This document shows positions 53,803 to 62,753 of a stretch of DNA of 64,000 bases, piece by piece. Within the stretch, counting starts at the first letter, position 1. The number at the start of each line of letters is the position of its first letter. The DNA lies in the NCBI GenBank assembly GCA_019912385.1, contig JAIOIW010000047.1, positions 1 through 64,000 of the forward strand, in the 5' to 3' direction. The notes below the pieces were generated by a model, which saw only the letters and a list, made by a program, of their open reading frames with translations, made no database searches and was not told the DNA's origin. Origin of the DNA: Notoacmeibacter sp. GTDB lineage: Bacteria > Pseudomonadota > Alphaproteobacteria > Rhizobiales > Rhizobiaceae. Made by a program: the position numbers and the translations under genes.

Positions 53803-55398
53803 CTATTCCGCAAGCCAGGTGTTCAGCATCTCGATACGTACCGCGAAATCTCGTCCTTCATCCGGACCGCCTTTGTGAATCACGCCCACGACCGCATTAT
53901 CGCTATTAAGGAGAGGACCTCCGGACATGCCTTGCGAAAGCTTTTGCGTAACTTCAATCAGCTCCACGGCATGTTTGGTGGCTAGCGAGCTCACTTTTCC
54001 TTCCCGCACATTGACCCTGTCGCCCGGACCGAAGCCTGGATAGCCGACTGCGGTCAGCTCATCACCGACCGCAACCGCCTGAGTAGCGCCATTTAGCTGA
54101 AAATATTCGGTGGCAGGGATCGTATGCTCGAGAATCGCGAGATCACGGTCTTTATCGCGCTTAACGACCGTCGCCTTAAACTTATTGGCGGGTTTGCTCG
54201 GGTGGTGGACCTCAACCTCGTCCACGCCTTCTACGCAATGGGCGGCGGTGACTAGGCCGACATCCTTGAGGAAGAACCCGCTACCCTGCAACGTCTTGAG
54301 CTTTTCACCCTCGCCCTCGCAATACTCGACAACCCATACGGCCCTGTCGCGGACCTCATCCGCAGTGGGCGTCACCTCAATCTTGCGGTCTGGGAAGCTA
54401 GCATTGAAACGGACTGCGATAGCCCGAAATACCGGGTCTGATTGACCCCTGATGAACCGGAGCCAAGTAATCTTGCCTTGGAGATATGCGCCGAGGTCGG
54501 ACGTACCGCCATGGTTACTGGCAAACTTCGTCTGTGCGGCCGCCTTGCCCAACGTTTCTACCGAATAGAGCGCCGCTCGAATATTTCTGACATAGCGGCG
54601 GTCAACATTGAGTAGCTCGTTTACCTTGAGCCCCGTAACCATCCGGCGCGAATGTCGGTCGGCATAGTGCGCCTTGTGGGGATTTATGGTGAACCCGTTG
54701 GAGGCAAATGTGTTGCGCAAGGCCGGGATGAGGAGATCAGGCGAGAAATGCCCCGAAGGCGGGGCCGATCCCTCGAACAGCGCCGCCATTGGCTGGTGGC
54801 TCGAGAACGTGATGTCATCTGCGTAGCGCGTGTAAATGCAGCGCGTGCCTTTCGCGAACGCAAGCAGTTCTCTGTCAAGGCGAAAGCAGATCATGTTGGA
54901 GAGTACAGGACTGGTCGGGGCACCCTGAGGCAGATGAGAGTTGTAGCAGCACAATCTGGCAGTGATGCTCGCCACGCAATTGTCAATGCCGAGTGCCTCG
55001 AGAAGGCCTATGACCCGGTTTTCAGTTATTGACGGGAAAAAACTCTTTAAATCTATATTGAGTACAAAACGTTTGCGCAGGTGCGTTAGGGCATTAGTCT
55101 TCACCGACTTCCCATCTACAAATCCATGGACTGGATTACGAACGCGGTAAAGTTGGTCGAGCAGTGGAGCAATCTGGCGCTGCAGATATTTGAGGCGCTC
55201 GTCCGGCGCGGTGATAGTCCTCGTCTTGTCCTTCCCTTTAGCGATCTCGAACTGATGATACATGCGCACCCGAAACCACCAGATCTTTTTCAGTTCATCG
55301 GCCGAAACGCCGAGGTATTTGAGAAGCGCCGTTTCGTTATCCAATTCCGGAGGTATCTGGGCGCGGATTGAATAGGCGCCAAACGATGAATGTGGCAC
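53803..55398 (-). CDS. Retron-type reverse transcriptase fused to a trypsin-like serine protease
   Basis: A fusion of about 531 residues. The N-terminal part (about 1-290) is a retron-type RT: retron signature N-A-L-T-H just before V-L-N-I-D-L-K-S-F-F-P-S, catalytic Y-A-D-D (D194, D195), and the V-T-G triplet of motif 7. The C-terminal part (about 365-531) is a trypsin-like protease with complete triad: His387 in T-A-A-H-C, Asp419 in R-D-L-A-I-L, Ser492 in G-M-S-G-G-P. GTG 55398 is preferred over an upstream TTG because GGAGGGG lies 7 nt before it. RT-protease fusions are one of the known retron architectures; the protease would be the effector. A candidate RNA gene lies upstream. Confidence 0.85.
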   Translation of the reverse strand: MPHSSFGAYSIRAQIPPELDNETALLKYLGVSADELKKIWWFRVRMYHQFEIAKGKDKTRTITAPDERLKYLQRQIAPLLDQLYRVRNPVHGFVDGKSVKTNALTHLRKRFVLNIDLKSFFPSITENRVIGLLEALGIDNCVASITARLCCYNSHLPQGAPTSPVLSNMICFRLDRELLAFAKGTRCIYTRYADDITFSSHQPMAALFEGSAPPSGHFSPDLLIPALRNTFASNGFTINPHKAHYADRHSRRMVTGLKVNELLNVDRRYVRNIRAALYSVETLGKAAAQTKFASNHGGTSDLGAYLQGKITWLRFIRGQSDPVFRAIAVRFNASFPDRKIEVTPTADEVRDRAVWVVEYCEGEGEKLKTLQGSGFFLKDVGLVTAAHCVEGVDEVEVHHPSKPANKFKATVVKRDKDRDLAILEHTIPATEYFQLNGATQAVAVGDELTAVGYPGFGPGDRVNVREGKVSSLATKHAVELIEVTQKLSQGMSGGPLLNSDNAVVGVIHKGGPDEGRDFAVRIEMLNTWLAE

Positions 55399-55412
55399 GA
55401 GGTCTCCCCTCC

Positions 55413-55600
55413 AGTCACGCCAAGTGTACCGAGTCCCATGGCGCGCACGATATGTGCAGACATTAGCTCTAACGCCGCAGTTACTACAGCGCGTATGCGA
55501 GGGGAAACCTCGTGAAGAAATGTCTATCAACTCGCTGGTGCTTTATCCAGTGGACTTGAAGATCGCGCCCTGCACCCCAGCATAGCTGGAAACACTCTGA
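55413..55600 (-). ncRNA. Candidate retron non-coding RNA (msr/msd) upstream of the RT gene
   Basis: Transcribed leftwards into the RT gene, this gene-free stretch contains three short hairpins in a row: CCAGC-tat-GCTGG (55577-55589), CTGG/CCAG (55535-55550) and CGAGG-tttcc-CCTCG (55498-55512). Retron RNAs carry such stem-loops and are encoded immediately before the RT. I could not find convincing a1/a2 flanking complementarity, and the boundaries are guesses. Confidence 0.35.
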
Positions 55601-56055
55601 ATAATGCGAACCTCTTGCATAGCCAGTTGAAGCGGCATCGGTCCGTGCTCGATTGCATCGGCTAATAACGTGCCTTCCAGCAGAAGTCGTCCTCACCGCG
55701 AAGGCCACTCTTGGCCGCAAGTGACCGCGGTCACTTCGGGCGGAAAGCGGTCGTTCGCTGCATGTAGTGCAAACGTTCGCTTCTCACTGGCTTGACGGCA
55801 ATGGCGTGTTTGAAGCGAGTGCCCCGCATTGTGAGTAGGCGATTGTCGCGAGCGGCACCGGCGGCCGAGTGGCTCTGCAGACTGGCCATCTGACCGCGCC
55901 ACGAGGGTGAGCGGTTATGTCTTGGCCCGAACGCTGACGTGCTCCTGCGCGCACCTGGTCCGTCCCGTTGCCGCGAGGACCAGACGGGAAGCAGGGCGTT
56001 CCGTGGTCGGTGCCAGCGGCTTGGAAGCCACGACGTTCTTCGATGCGGGGGCAAT
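55601..56055. other. Gene-free stretch with dispersed repeat copy
   Basis: No gene is supported. It holds the palindrome GTGACCGCGGTCAC at 55721-55734 and one copy of the dispersed 23-bp motif at 55741-55763. Nothing else is seen. Confidence 0.45.
55741..55763 (+). repeat. Dispersed intergenic motif, copy A
   Basis: CGGAAAGCGGTCGTTCGCTGCAT differs by one base from 58549-58571. The core AGCGGTCGTTC also occurs near 58690. Related, looser versions lie near 3.9, 39.6 and 52.6 kb. Confidence 0.6.
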
Positions 56056-57477
56056 CTATCCGCGTGGAGCGATCTCGACATTGGCTCGGAACATGTTGAG
56101 GGGGTCGACTCGGGTCTTGATGTCTCTGAGCCGCTTCTCGTTGGCTCCGAAAGCGCCCTTGCTGCGTTTTTCGCCCGGCTCTGGCACGAAGTTGATGTAG
56201 ACGCTACCCTCCGACATCGGAGCGGCGTTTTCAAAAAGGGTGCGCACCCATCCGATGCAGAGCTCGTCCCGATCCCGATCCTGCCAGCGGCCATGGATGT
56301 TCATCACGTAGCGTGTCGCCCGATGCGGGTAGGCCATGGCGTCCGCAGGCAGCCGTCCTGCGGCGCCGCCAAGCTGGGCGGTCGCGATCTCCGTCTCGTC
56401 CGAAGGCAAGTTGCCCGCGGCCTCGACCAGCACGTCTATCAATGCGTCAGAGAGCGTCGTGAAGTCGTGAGACTTCCAGTAGTTGCGTGCGCCTGAAGGG
56501 AGCAGTGGATCGAAGGCCGACTGCCAGCCGGTGTAAGGGTGAGGCGAGACGCCATCGCCGATCGGGGAACCGATCGACCGCAACGACGCCAGCGCACGCT
56601 CCCCGTCCTGAAGCGATCCGGCATGGGCCATGACCAGCATGAGAACCGGACGGCCATGGTCTTCTGGCGCGAGGAATGGCAGGGGCGGCGCCTTCCGAAG
56701 GATGAACCAGCAGGTGGTGTCGTCGGGCAGTTCCTCGGCGATGTCACGGTATGCTCGCAATACCTCCGTGGCCTCTTCCAGCGGGTGCACGACGGGACCG
56801 GTCATCAGTATCGGCCCGACCTCGTGCAGGTGGAATTCGAATTCGGTCACCACTCCGAAATTGCCGCCCCCGCCCCGGATCGCCCAAAAAAGATCGGCAT
56901 TCTCGTCCGCAGAGACGCGGCGCAGCATGCCGTCGGCGGTCACGATGTCGGCGGCGACGATGTTGTCGACTGTGTGCCCCAATGCCCGGCTCAGCCACCC
57001 GTATCCGCCGCCGAGAGCAAGCCCGCCGATACCTGTCGTCGAGTTGATCCCTGTCGGCACTGCGAGGCCGTGCGCCTGGGTCTCGTGATCGATGTCGCCA
57101 AGCAGCGCCCCGCCCTGGACCCGGGCGGTGCGTGCCTCGGGATCGACGCGCACGGCGCGCATGCGCGACAGGTCGATCATCAGTCCGCCATCGCAGAGCG
57201 CGCTGCCCGCGATGTTGTGTCCGCCTCCGCGCACCGACGTGAGCAAGCCTTCGGAGGCCGCGAACCGGACCGCCGCCATAACATCCGCCGCGCCGGTGCA
57301 TTCCGCAATCAGCGCCGGGCGGCGCGCGATCATGCCGTTCCAGATCCGGCAGGCCTCGCTGTAATCCGCGTCTTCCGGGCGGACCAACCGACCGCGCATC
57401 TTCTCCGCCAGGGCGTCGACGGCCTCGGGCGCCAAAGGCTTCTCGGCGCCGTCGGCACGGCGTAGGATCATGTTCAT
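56056..57477 (-). CDS. FAD-binding oxidoreductase (berberine-bridge-enzyme type)
   Basis: A 473-residue flavoprotein of the FAD_binding_4/BBE class. Seen: S-V-R-G-G-G-H-N-I-A-G (the His that attaches FAD), G-I-G-G-L-A-L-G-G-G-Y-G-W-L-S-R, N-A-D-L-F-W-A-I-R-G-G-G-G-N-F-G-V-V, and the C-terminal Y-I-N-F-V-P followed by D-P-L-N-M-F. No Cys attachment motif is evident. Such enzymes oxidise sugars, alcohols or antibiotics. It diverges from an HxlR regulator, 137 bp apart, an arrangement typical of a locally controlled detoxification gene. Substrate unknown. Confidence 0.88.
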   Translation of the reverse strand: MNMILRRADGAEKPLAPEAVDALAEKMRGRLVRPEDADYSEACRIWNGMIARRPALIAECTGAADVMAAVRFAASEGLLTSVRGGGHNIAGSALCDGGLMIDLSRMRAVRVDPEARTARVQGGALLGDIDHETQAHGLAVPTGINSTTGIGGLALGGGYGWLSRALGHTVDNIVAADIVTADGMLRRVSADENADLFWAIRGGGGNFGVVTEFEFHLHEVGPILMTGPVVHPLEEATEVLRAYRDIAEELPDDTTCWFILRKAPPLPFLAPEDHGRPVLMLVMAHAGSLQDGERALASLRSIGSPIGDGVSPHPYTGWQSAFDPLLPSGARNYWKSHDFTTLSDALIDVLVEAAGNLPSDETEIATAQLGGAAGRLPADAMAYPHRATRYVMNIHGRWQDRDRDELCIGWVRTLFENAAPMSEGSVYINFVPEPGEKRSKGAFGANEKRLRDIKTRVDPLNMFRANVEIAPRG

Positions 57478-57614
57478 CGTTCTCTCCTCCTCTCAACAGG
57501 TCTTTCTGGCGGAGAGAATTCCCGATCATCGCGACGCCGCCCAGTGCACAGACTGGACTGGTCGACCGCGCATGCCGCTCGTAAACTGGTAGCGGTCAGG
57601 CGGGAGAAGCGACG

Positions 57615-58328
57615 ATGTCAGTCTATGGCCAATACTGCCCGCTCGCGTTGGCGAGCGAGATCCTGTGCAACCGTTGGACGCTACTCGTCGTCCGGGAATT
57701 GCTCGACGGCTCGACCGGCTTCAACGAGATCGGACGGGGATTGCCGCTGATGTCGCGCTCGCTCCTCTCGCGTCGGCTGCGTGACCTTCAGACCACCGGC
57801 CTCGTCTCCCACCAAGCGGGCCCGCGTGGCACCGCAGGAGCCTACCATCTGACCGATGCGGGACGCGCACTGGGCCCGGTGGTGCGGGCGATTGCGGTGT
57901 GGGGCCAGAAATGGATCGAGGAGGAGCCCTCGCTCGAGAAGATCGACGTTCGCTTCCTGATGTGGGACATGCGCCGGAATGTCCGTCCCGTCGACGCCCT
58001 GCCGCCGCGCTTCACGGTGCTCTTCCATTTCGCTGATGCGCCGGACGGTCTCAGAGAGCACTGGCTCGTCTTCGACAGCGGTGAGGTCGATCTCTGCTAC
58101 GTCGATCCCGGCCACGAGGTCGATGTGCATCTCGAGACCGATCTTCGAACGATGACACAGGTCTGGATGGGATGGCGCGACCTGGACGAGGCGGTCAGGA
58201 ACGAAGACATCGCGGCTACGGGATCGGCGGCCCATATCTCTTCGATGCGCGACTGGCTTGGGCTCAGCGGATTGGCGGGAATCTCGAAGAGGCCCGCGCA
58301 TCAGCGAGTGCGCTGCGCCCCACGATAG
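57615..58328 (+). CDS. HxlR family regulator with SCP2-like C-terminal domain
   Basis: A 237-residue protein. Residues 1-100 form the HxlR winged helix (C-P-L-A-L-A-S-E-I-L-C-N-R-W-T-L-L-V-V-R-E-L, then R-S-L-L-S-R-R-L-R-D-L-Q). Residues 115-220 resemble the SCP2 sterol-carrier fold, which may sense a hydrophobic ligand. It diverges from the FAD oxidoreductase, whose gene it probably controls. The ATG at 57615 follows GGGAGAAG; an earlier frame start adds unrelated residues. Confidence 0.85.
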   Translation: MSVYGQYCPLALASEILCNRWTLLVVRELLDGSTGFNEIGRGLPLMSRSLLSRRLRDLQTTGLVSHQAGPRGTAGAYHLTDAGRALGPVVRAIAVWGQKWIEEEPSLEKIDVRFLMWDMRRNVRPVDALPPRFTVLFHFADAPDGLREHWLVFDSGEVDLCYVDPGHEVDVHLETDLRTMTQVWMGWRDLDEAVRNEDIAATGSAAHISSMRDWLGLSGLAGISKRPAHQRVRCAPR

Positions 58329-58822
58329 GACCCGTTTGGCGACCCGCGAATGGAGAGCCCGGAGAGGCAAGGTGTTGAAGATCACCGCTTGTAGCAGGAC
58401 GGCTATTTTCTCGGCTCACAGATTCGGCTACCGTCTCCGCCGGTGTATTGTGCAATGACCGGTTCTGGAAAGCTGCAACGTAGTATTGGCGGCGACGCGA
58501 CGGTCCGGATAGGGCCGTTCACGTCGATCATGGCGAGGTGCAGGAGGGCGGGAAGCGGTCGTTCGCTGCATACTCCTCGAAGGTCAGGGTTGCGGGACGA
58601 AGTGGACTGATGCTGGTGCAGCGACATCCACATCGGCAGCACGACCAAGTCAGGGTGTGCTCCGCGGCGGTGCAGCACGACTTCCCCGAAGCGGTCGTTC
58701 AATCTGTACAATCGGGCCGGAATCCAAACCGGCCATTCGCCGTACGGGCCTCAGATGGCTCACATGCGGACGGAAGAGACATTGTGTCTTGTCGGTTGAA
58801 CGTCTGCTATCAAGCGTCACGG
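58329..58822. other. Gene-free stretch with dispersed repeat copies
   Basis: No gene is supported. Two copies of the dispersed motif core lie at 58554 and 58691. Confidence 0.45.
58549..58571 (+). repeat. Dispersed intergenic motif, copy B
   Basis: CGGGAAGCGGTCGTTCGCTGCAT, one base different from 55741-55763. A third core copy (GAAGCGGTCGTTC) occurs at 58689-58701. Confidence 0.6.
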
Positions 58823-59539
58823 CTAGACCTTGGTTGCGCGAGCCACCAAATAAGGCCAACGCATCGTGATCCCTTCAGCGTCACGGAACGCCTCTGCGCC
58901 AGTTCTGATATGGTTGATGATTGCCCGCTTGGCATCAGATGCTTGTGCATCAATTAGCATGGGTGCACGGACAATTCCCTTGTAAAGCAAATCGAGCAAG
59001 TCGTCTCCGGTCTGGCCGCGCCAGAGGGCATGGGTCGCCAAGTCGCGGAATGTTGCATTTGCGTTTGGCCCAATAACGCGATTGGGGTTTTTCCTGACCC
59101 GAACCAAATCTCGAAACGGCCAAAGACTGTAGGGAGCATTCTCAACGATGCCCATCATGTTCTTTAGGTTCTCATACACACCCCCAGCCTCCGAAAGCTG
59201 GCTGTATAGAAGCAAGATTATTCGCATGTCGGCGAGAGATTTCACAGGACCTGCCGCCAGCCGTTCGTTTAGCTCTTCGAACACTTGTTCTGCGGTGATC
59301 GTGGTGGACCAACCCGCATCTTGCATGCCCCTGAATTCTCCACTCAGCGACCCTGCAAAATCTAACTCGCTCATTTGGCGAGCAAATCTAAAGAGAAGTC
59401 CAAGTTTCCGGGCTGTCTCGTTGGCGAAGGTTGTTGGGGAATTCAAAGGACCAAGCCGCATGTTATTTCTCAGAGCACTGGATAACAGCCATATCACGCC
59501 ACCCGCAACGTTTACGTCTCTCGTCGCCGGAGCTGACAC
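58823..59539 (-). CDS. Unrecognised 238-residue protein
   Basis: I do not recognise this family. The protein is soluble, mostly helical by composition, with no signal peptide or named motif. Features: a hydrophobic N-terminal segment V-A-G-G-V-I-W-L-L-S-S-A-L, the segment L-L-Y-S-Q-L-S-E-A-G-G-V-Y-E-N-L, and a C-terminal R-D-A-E-G-I-T-M-R-W-P. Normal coding composition without stops over 714 bp supports it as real. It stands alone in an accessory patch near a retron-like gene. Starts at 59539; no clear ribosome binding site was seen. Confidence 0.6.
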   Translation of the reverse strand: MSAPATRDVNVAGGVIWLLSSALRNNMRLGPLNSPTTFANETARKLGLLFRFARQMSELDFAGSLSGEFRGMQDAGWSTTITAEQVFEELNERLAAGPVKSLADMRIILLLYSQLSEAGGVYENLKNMMGIVENAPYSLWPFRDLVRVRKNPNRVIGPNANATFRDLATHALWRGQTGDDLLDLLYKGIVRAPMLIDAQASDAKRAIINHIRTGAEAFRDAEGITMRWPYLVARATKV

Positions 59540-59947
59540 TGGTCGAATACCTCAATAGTCCGCACACCCGACCTTGATCCGCGTGAACTAATTCCGCGCG
59601 CCTCAAACGGGTGCCGCCCTTTTATTGCTGACGGTTATCCCGACCTGGCCACTCACGTGGAGCCCTCGGCTGGCGTGATCGGTGTTTTTCGCGCCTTGAG
59701 CAGGTACACAAGAGGTGTAGTACACCATCGAGATTCGGCTTTTTGGGGAAGCGAAACTGTGGACCAATCCTGCACCGATATGTGTACCAATCAATGCATT
59801 GACATTTTCCTACGTGTCTTTTTTGCTTATATTTCAATGTATTAAGGATAACTGGAAATTGAGTTCTGCACCCCTTGGGAGTACCAGCCATTTCCCCCGA
59901 CAGGATCGCAATCCGGCTGAGGCAGGAAATCAGCCAGGTGCGGCCGA
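59540..59947. other. Gene-free, AT-richer stretch
   Basis: No gene is supported. Positions 59,790-59,850 are notably AT-rich and could hold a promoter or mark a junction. Nothing else is recognised. Confidence 0.35.
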
Positions 59948-60247
59948 TCAGTTGTAGCTGGAGCGCTGGAAGCAACGCGCGGTCTTGCCGAAGCCGCTTG
60001 GCGTGCAGATCCAGGGTGCGCGGCCGAGATAGGCTCTCGTGGTGCTGGAGCGATCGCCCTCGGCCTTGTTCCCGCTCGCCGGTTCGGCCAGGGGTTCGCT
60101 CACCGGCGTCACCAAAGGATTTCCATCCGTTTCGGCGTAGGCCGGGGCTGAAACAAAGGCGGCGGCAGCAATCGTTGCGCCAGCCAGAAGGTTGCGCGCT
60201 GCAATCGGGAAGTCGCCAAGAAACGTCCTGGTTCCTGCGCTGTTCAT
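59948..60247 (-). CDS. Small secreted protein of unknown function
   Basis: A 99-residue protein with a signal peptide (basic N-terminus, hydrophobic A-G-A-T-I-A-A-A-A-F-V, cleavage near A-Y-A). The mature part is short, polar, and ends in a segment with two cysteines (W-I-C-T-P-S-G-F-G-K-T-A-R-C-F). That ending recurs in small exported proteins of rhizobia, though the function is not known to me. ATG 60247 fits the AAAGGA site better than the ATG two codons earlier. Confidence 0.65.
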   Translation of the reverse strand: MNSAGTRTFLGDFPIAARNLLAGATIAAAAFVSAPAYAETDGNPLVTPVSEPLAEPASGNKAEGDRSSTTRAYLGRAPWICTPSGFGKTARCFQRSSYN

Positions 60248-60502
60248 GAGCATGTCCTTTCAAACGGATTTTTCCGGCCTTACCCGCCGGGCTTGCCTGA
60301 GGCTAGCAAGCACGAATTAATCGTCCCTAACCAAACGCACCGGTGTTTTAGGAATTTTCAGAAACGCAATACGCGGAAACCCGGCATGTGCCGATCAGCA
60401 CGGCCAACAAGTCCCGGAATAGGAATGAATGTGGCGTCAAAAAGGCGCTACGGCAGCGTGAACCGGCGCCGCGAAAGTACCAAGCGGCATCGGTCCGGCA
60501 CG

Positions 60503-61480
60503 TCATCCTTTCATTTTCAGGTGCCATGCAAGCGCCGTTTTCACGCTGTCCCCGATCCCAGGATATTGTGGTTTCCAGCCGAGTATCGCCTTCGCCCTGG
60601 CCGGATCGGCAATCAGGACGGCAGGATCGCCTTCGCGTCTGGGCGCGAAAGTGACGGGGACTGACTTTCCCGTGCATTCTTCAACACTATCAATGACCTG
60701 GCGCACGGACACGCCGTGGCCCGTGCCCAGGTTGATCGGCTGCGGCGGGATATTGCCGTCCATTGCGTCGAGCGCGGCGACATGGGCCCGCGCAAGATCG
60801 GACACATGGGTATAGTCGCGGATGCACGTGCCGTCCGGCGTGTCATAGTCGGTTCCGAAGATCGCGAAGGGTCCGGTTTCGCCGAGCGCGGCGGCGATGG
60901 CGCGGGGAATTATGCGGGTTTCGGGATCGTGATCTTCACCGGTTTCACCTGCCGGATCGGCACCGGCTGCGTTGAAATATCGCAGGGCCATCCACCGCAT
61001 TCCGGTGGCCGCGGCAAAATCCGAGATCATGCGTTCCACGATCAGCTTCGACATTCCGTAGGGATTGACCGGCACCAACGGTGATGATTCGGTTATCGGC
61101 ACCCGCGCCGGTTCGCCGTAGATCGCACAACTGCTGGAAAAGACCATGCGGGCGATGGCGTGATCGCGCATCGCCTCGAGCAGAGCGAGGCTGCCTGCAA
61201 CATTGTTGCGATAGTACTTGCCGGGGTCCTCGACGGATTCCCCGACATAGGCGAAGGCGGCGAAATGAATGACGGCGGCGGGACGGTAGGCGGCAATCAC
61301 GGCATCGAGGCGGGTCCGGTCCAGGATGTCGCCATGTTCGAACGGCCCCCAATGGACTGCCCTGCGGTGGCCGTTGACCAGATTGTCATAGGCGATCGGG
61401 CGGTAACCCGAGGCGGCAAGTGCCTTGCAGGCGTGGGAACCGATATAACCGGCACCGCCGGTAACGAGGACGTTCTTCAT
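60503..61480 (-). CDS. galE: UDP-glucose 4-epimerase
   Basis: A 325-residue short-chain dehydrogenase that interconverts UDP-glucose and UDP-galactose. Seen: NAD motif V-T-G-G-A-G-Y-I-G-S-H at the N-terminus, the catalytic serine segment S-S-S-C-A-I-Y-G and the Y-G-M-S-K (Tyr, Lys) motif, and the sugar-binding R-D-Y-T-H-V-S-D-L-A. ATG 61480 gives the normal N-terminus; an earlier start adds extra residues. It lies beside genes for secreted glycosidase-like proteins, which suggests polysaccharide supply. Confidence 0.93.
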   Translation of the reverse strand: MKNVLVTGGAGYIGSHACKALAASGYRPIAYDNLVNGHRRAVHWGPFEHGDILDRTRLDAVIAAYRPAAVIHFAAFAYVGESVEDPGKYYRNNVAGSLALLEAMRDHAIARMVFSSSCAIYGEPARVPITESSPLVPVNPYGMSKLIVERMISDFAAATGMRWMALRYFNAAGADPAGETGEDHDPETRIIPRAIAAALGETGPFAIFGTDYDTPDGTCIRDYTHVSDLARAHVAALDAMDGNIPPQPINLGTGHGVSVRQVIDSVEECTGKSVPVTFAPRREGDPAVLIADPARAKAILGWKPQYPGIGDSVKTALAWHLKMKG

Positions 61481-61718
61481 GCGACATGTCCCGCAGCAGG
61501 GCACCGATGTGCCCAGGTTCCCCGAATACAGACCATAGCGCCAGGCGGATCAAGGCCCTGTTCGGCTTTCACGGGCAGACGGCAGGTCGGGGCAACCGGC
61601 CCTCGGCCATTCCGTGTCGCGCGTCGCGCCGCGGGTGGGAAATTTGATCGTTTCGCTTTAAGGGAACTTAACCCAAGCAGAGGACAATTACCGGAAGAGA
61701 AACCGTGGAGCGGCTTCG

Positions 61719-62753
61719 ATGAGATGCCTTGCACTAACGTTTTCAGCCCTTGCATTCATGACCACGGTTGCAGGGGCGGCGTGCCAAAACGCGGCCTCGA
61801 TCACCGATCCGTGCACCTCGGCCGGCGAAGTTGATCTGGGCACGACCACGAGCATTCCCGGCAACAGGAGCGCGGCGATAACCGGAATCGGGATGGACAA
61901 CAGGGTGGTGCTGGGCATCTATGATCCTCACCGCGCCTTCTCGAATGACCGCGATGTCGGAATCGAGCATATCTTCGTGTACTGGCAGGCGCTTGACCTG
62001 GAGGAATTCCGCCACCGTCTCGCCCAGGCCGAAAAGCTGGGGCGCACGATGATGGTGACGGTGGAGCCCTATACGCGGGCCGTGAACTGGCGCGACGGCG
62101 GCGAGCATCTTTTCGCCGACATCATCGCCGGGAGATTCAGTCCGGAAATCGAGCGGATATGCGGCGAACTTGGCCGCTACAGGGGCAAGGTCCTGATCCG
62201 CTGGGGCCATGAAATGGAAGATCCGACGGGGCGTTATCCGTGGGCGCGCAAGGACGCCGACGGCTACAAGGCGGCGTTCCGCCATTTCGTCACGTCCTGC
62301 CGCACGCTGGCTCCTCGCGCCGCGTATGTCTGGTCTCCGAAGGGCGAGAAGAACCTCAGCCGTTACTATCCCGGTGGCGCCTATGTCGACTATGTCGGCC
62401 TGTCGGTCTGGGGCCTGCAGAAGTTGGACCTCGACCATTACGGTCGCAACCGCCAGTTCGAGATGACCTTCATGGAAAAATACAACCGGGTAGCAGGCTT
62501 CGCCAAGCCGGTCATCATTGCCGAACTCGGCGTATCCGGTGACCGCGACTATCGCGTCAGCTGGTTCGATAACCTGTTCAGCACGATCGCGCGGTCACCG
62601 GCATTTCGCCAGTTGCAGGCCGTCGTCTATTTCAACGACAAGGAGCCGGCCGAATGGCCCATGGGCTACGGATCCCCCGACTGGAGGATCGGCGCCGACT
62701 GGTTCTCACGTGCCAAACAGGTGGCATACGAAGCCAGGCCAACCCTCCAATGA
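61719..62753 (+). CDS. Secreted GH26-like glycosidase-family protein
   Basis: A 344-residue protein with signal peptide (M-R-C-L-A-L-T, hydrophobic core, A-G-A). The TIM-barrel core resembles family GH26 (beta-mannanase-like): R-W-G-H-E-M-E-D would carry the acid/base Glu and I-I-A-E-L-G-V the nucleophile Glu. A paralogue on the other strand at the window end has R-W-A-Q-E-M-E-N and I-A-E-L-G-Y, so both likely keep the active site. Such proteins often accompany exopolysaccharide genes. The 3' end overlaps the converging DUF995 gene by 48 bp. Confidence 0.82.
   Translation: MRCLALTFSALAFMTTVAGAACQNAASITDPCTSAGEVDLGTTTSIPGNRSAAITGIGMDNRVVLGIYDPHRAFSNDRDVGIEHIFVYWQALDLEEFRHRLAQAEKLGRTMMVTVEPYTRAVNWRDGGEHLFADIIAGRFSPEIERICGELGRYRGKVLIRWGHEMEDPTGRYPWARKDADGYKAAFRHFVTSCRTLAPRAAYVWSPKGEKNLSRYYPGGAYVDYVGLSVWGLQKLDLDHYGRNRQFEMTFMEKYNRVAGFAKPVIIAELGVSGDRDYRVSWFDNLFSTIARSPAFRQLQAVVYFNDKEPAEWPMGYGSPDWRIGADWFSRAKQVAYEARPTLQ

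Noticed and set aside
59622-60263. Longer frame covering the small secreted protein
   Set aside because: It uses another reading frame without signal peptide or family; the 99-residue frame has a proper signal peptide and ribosome binding site.
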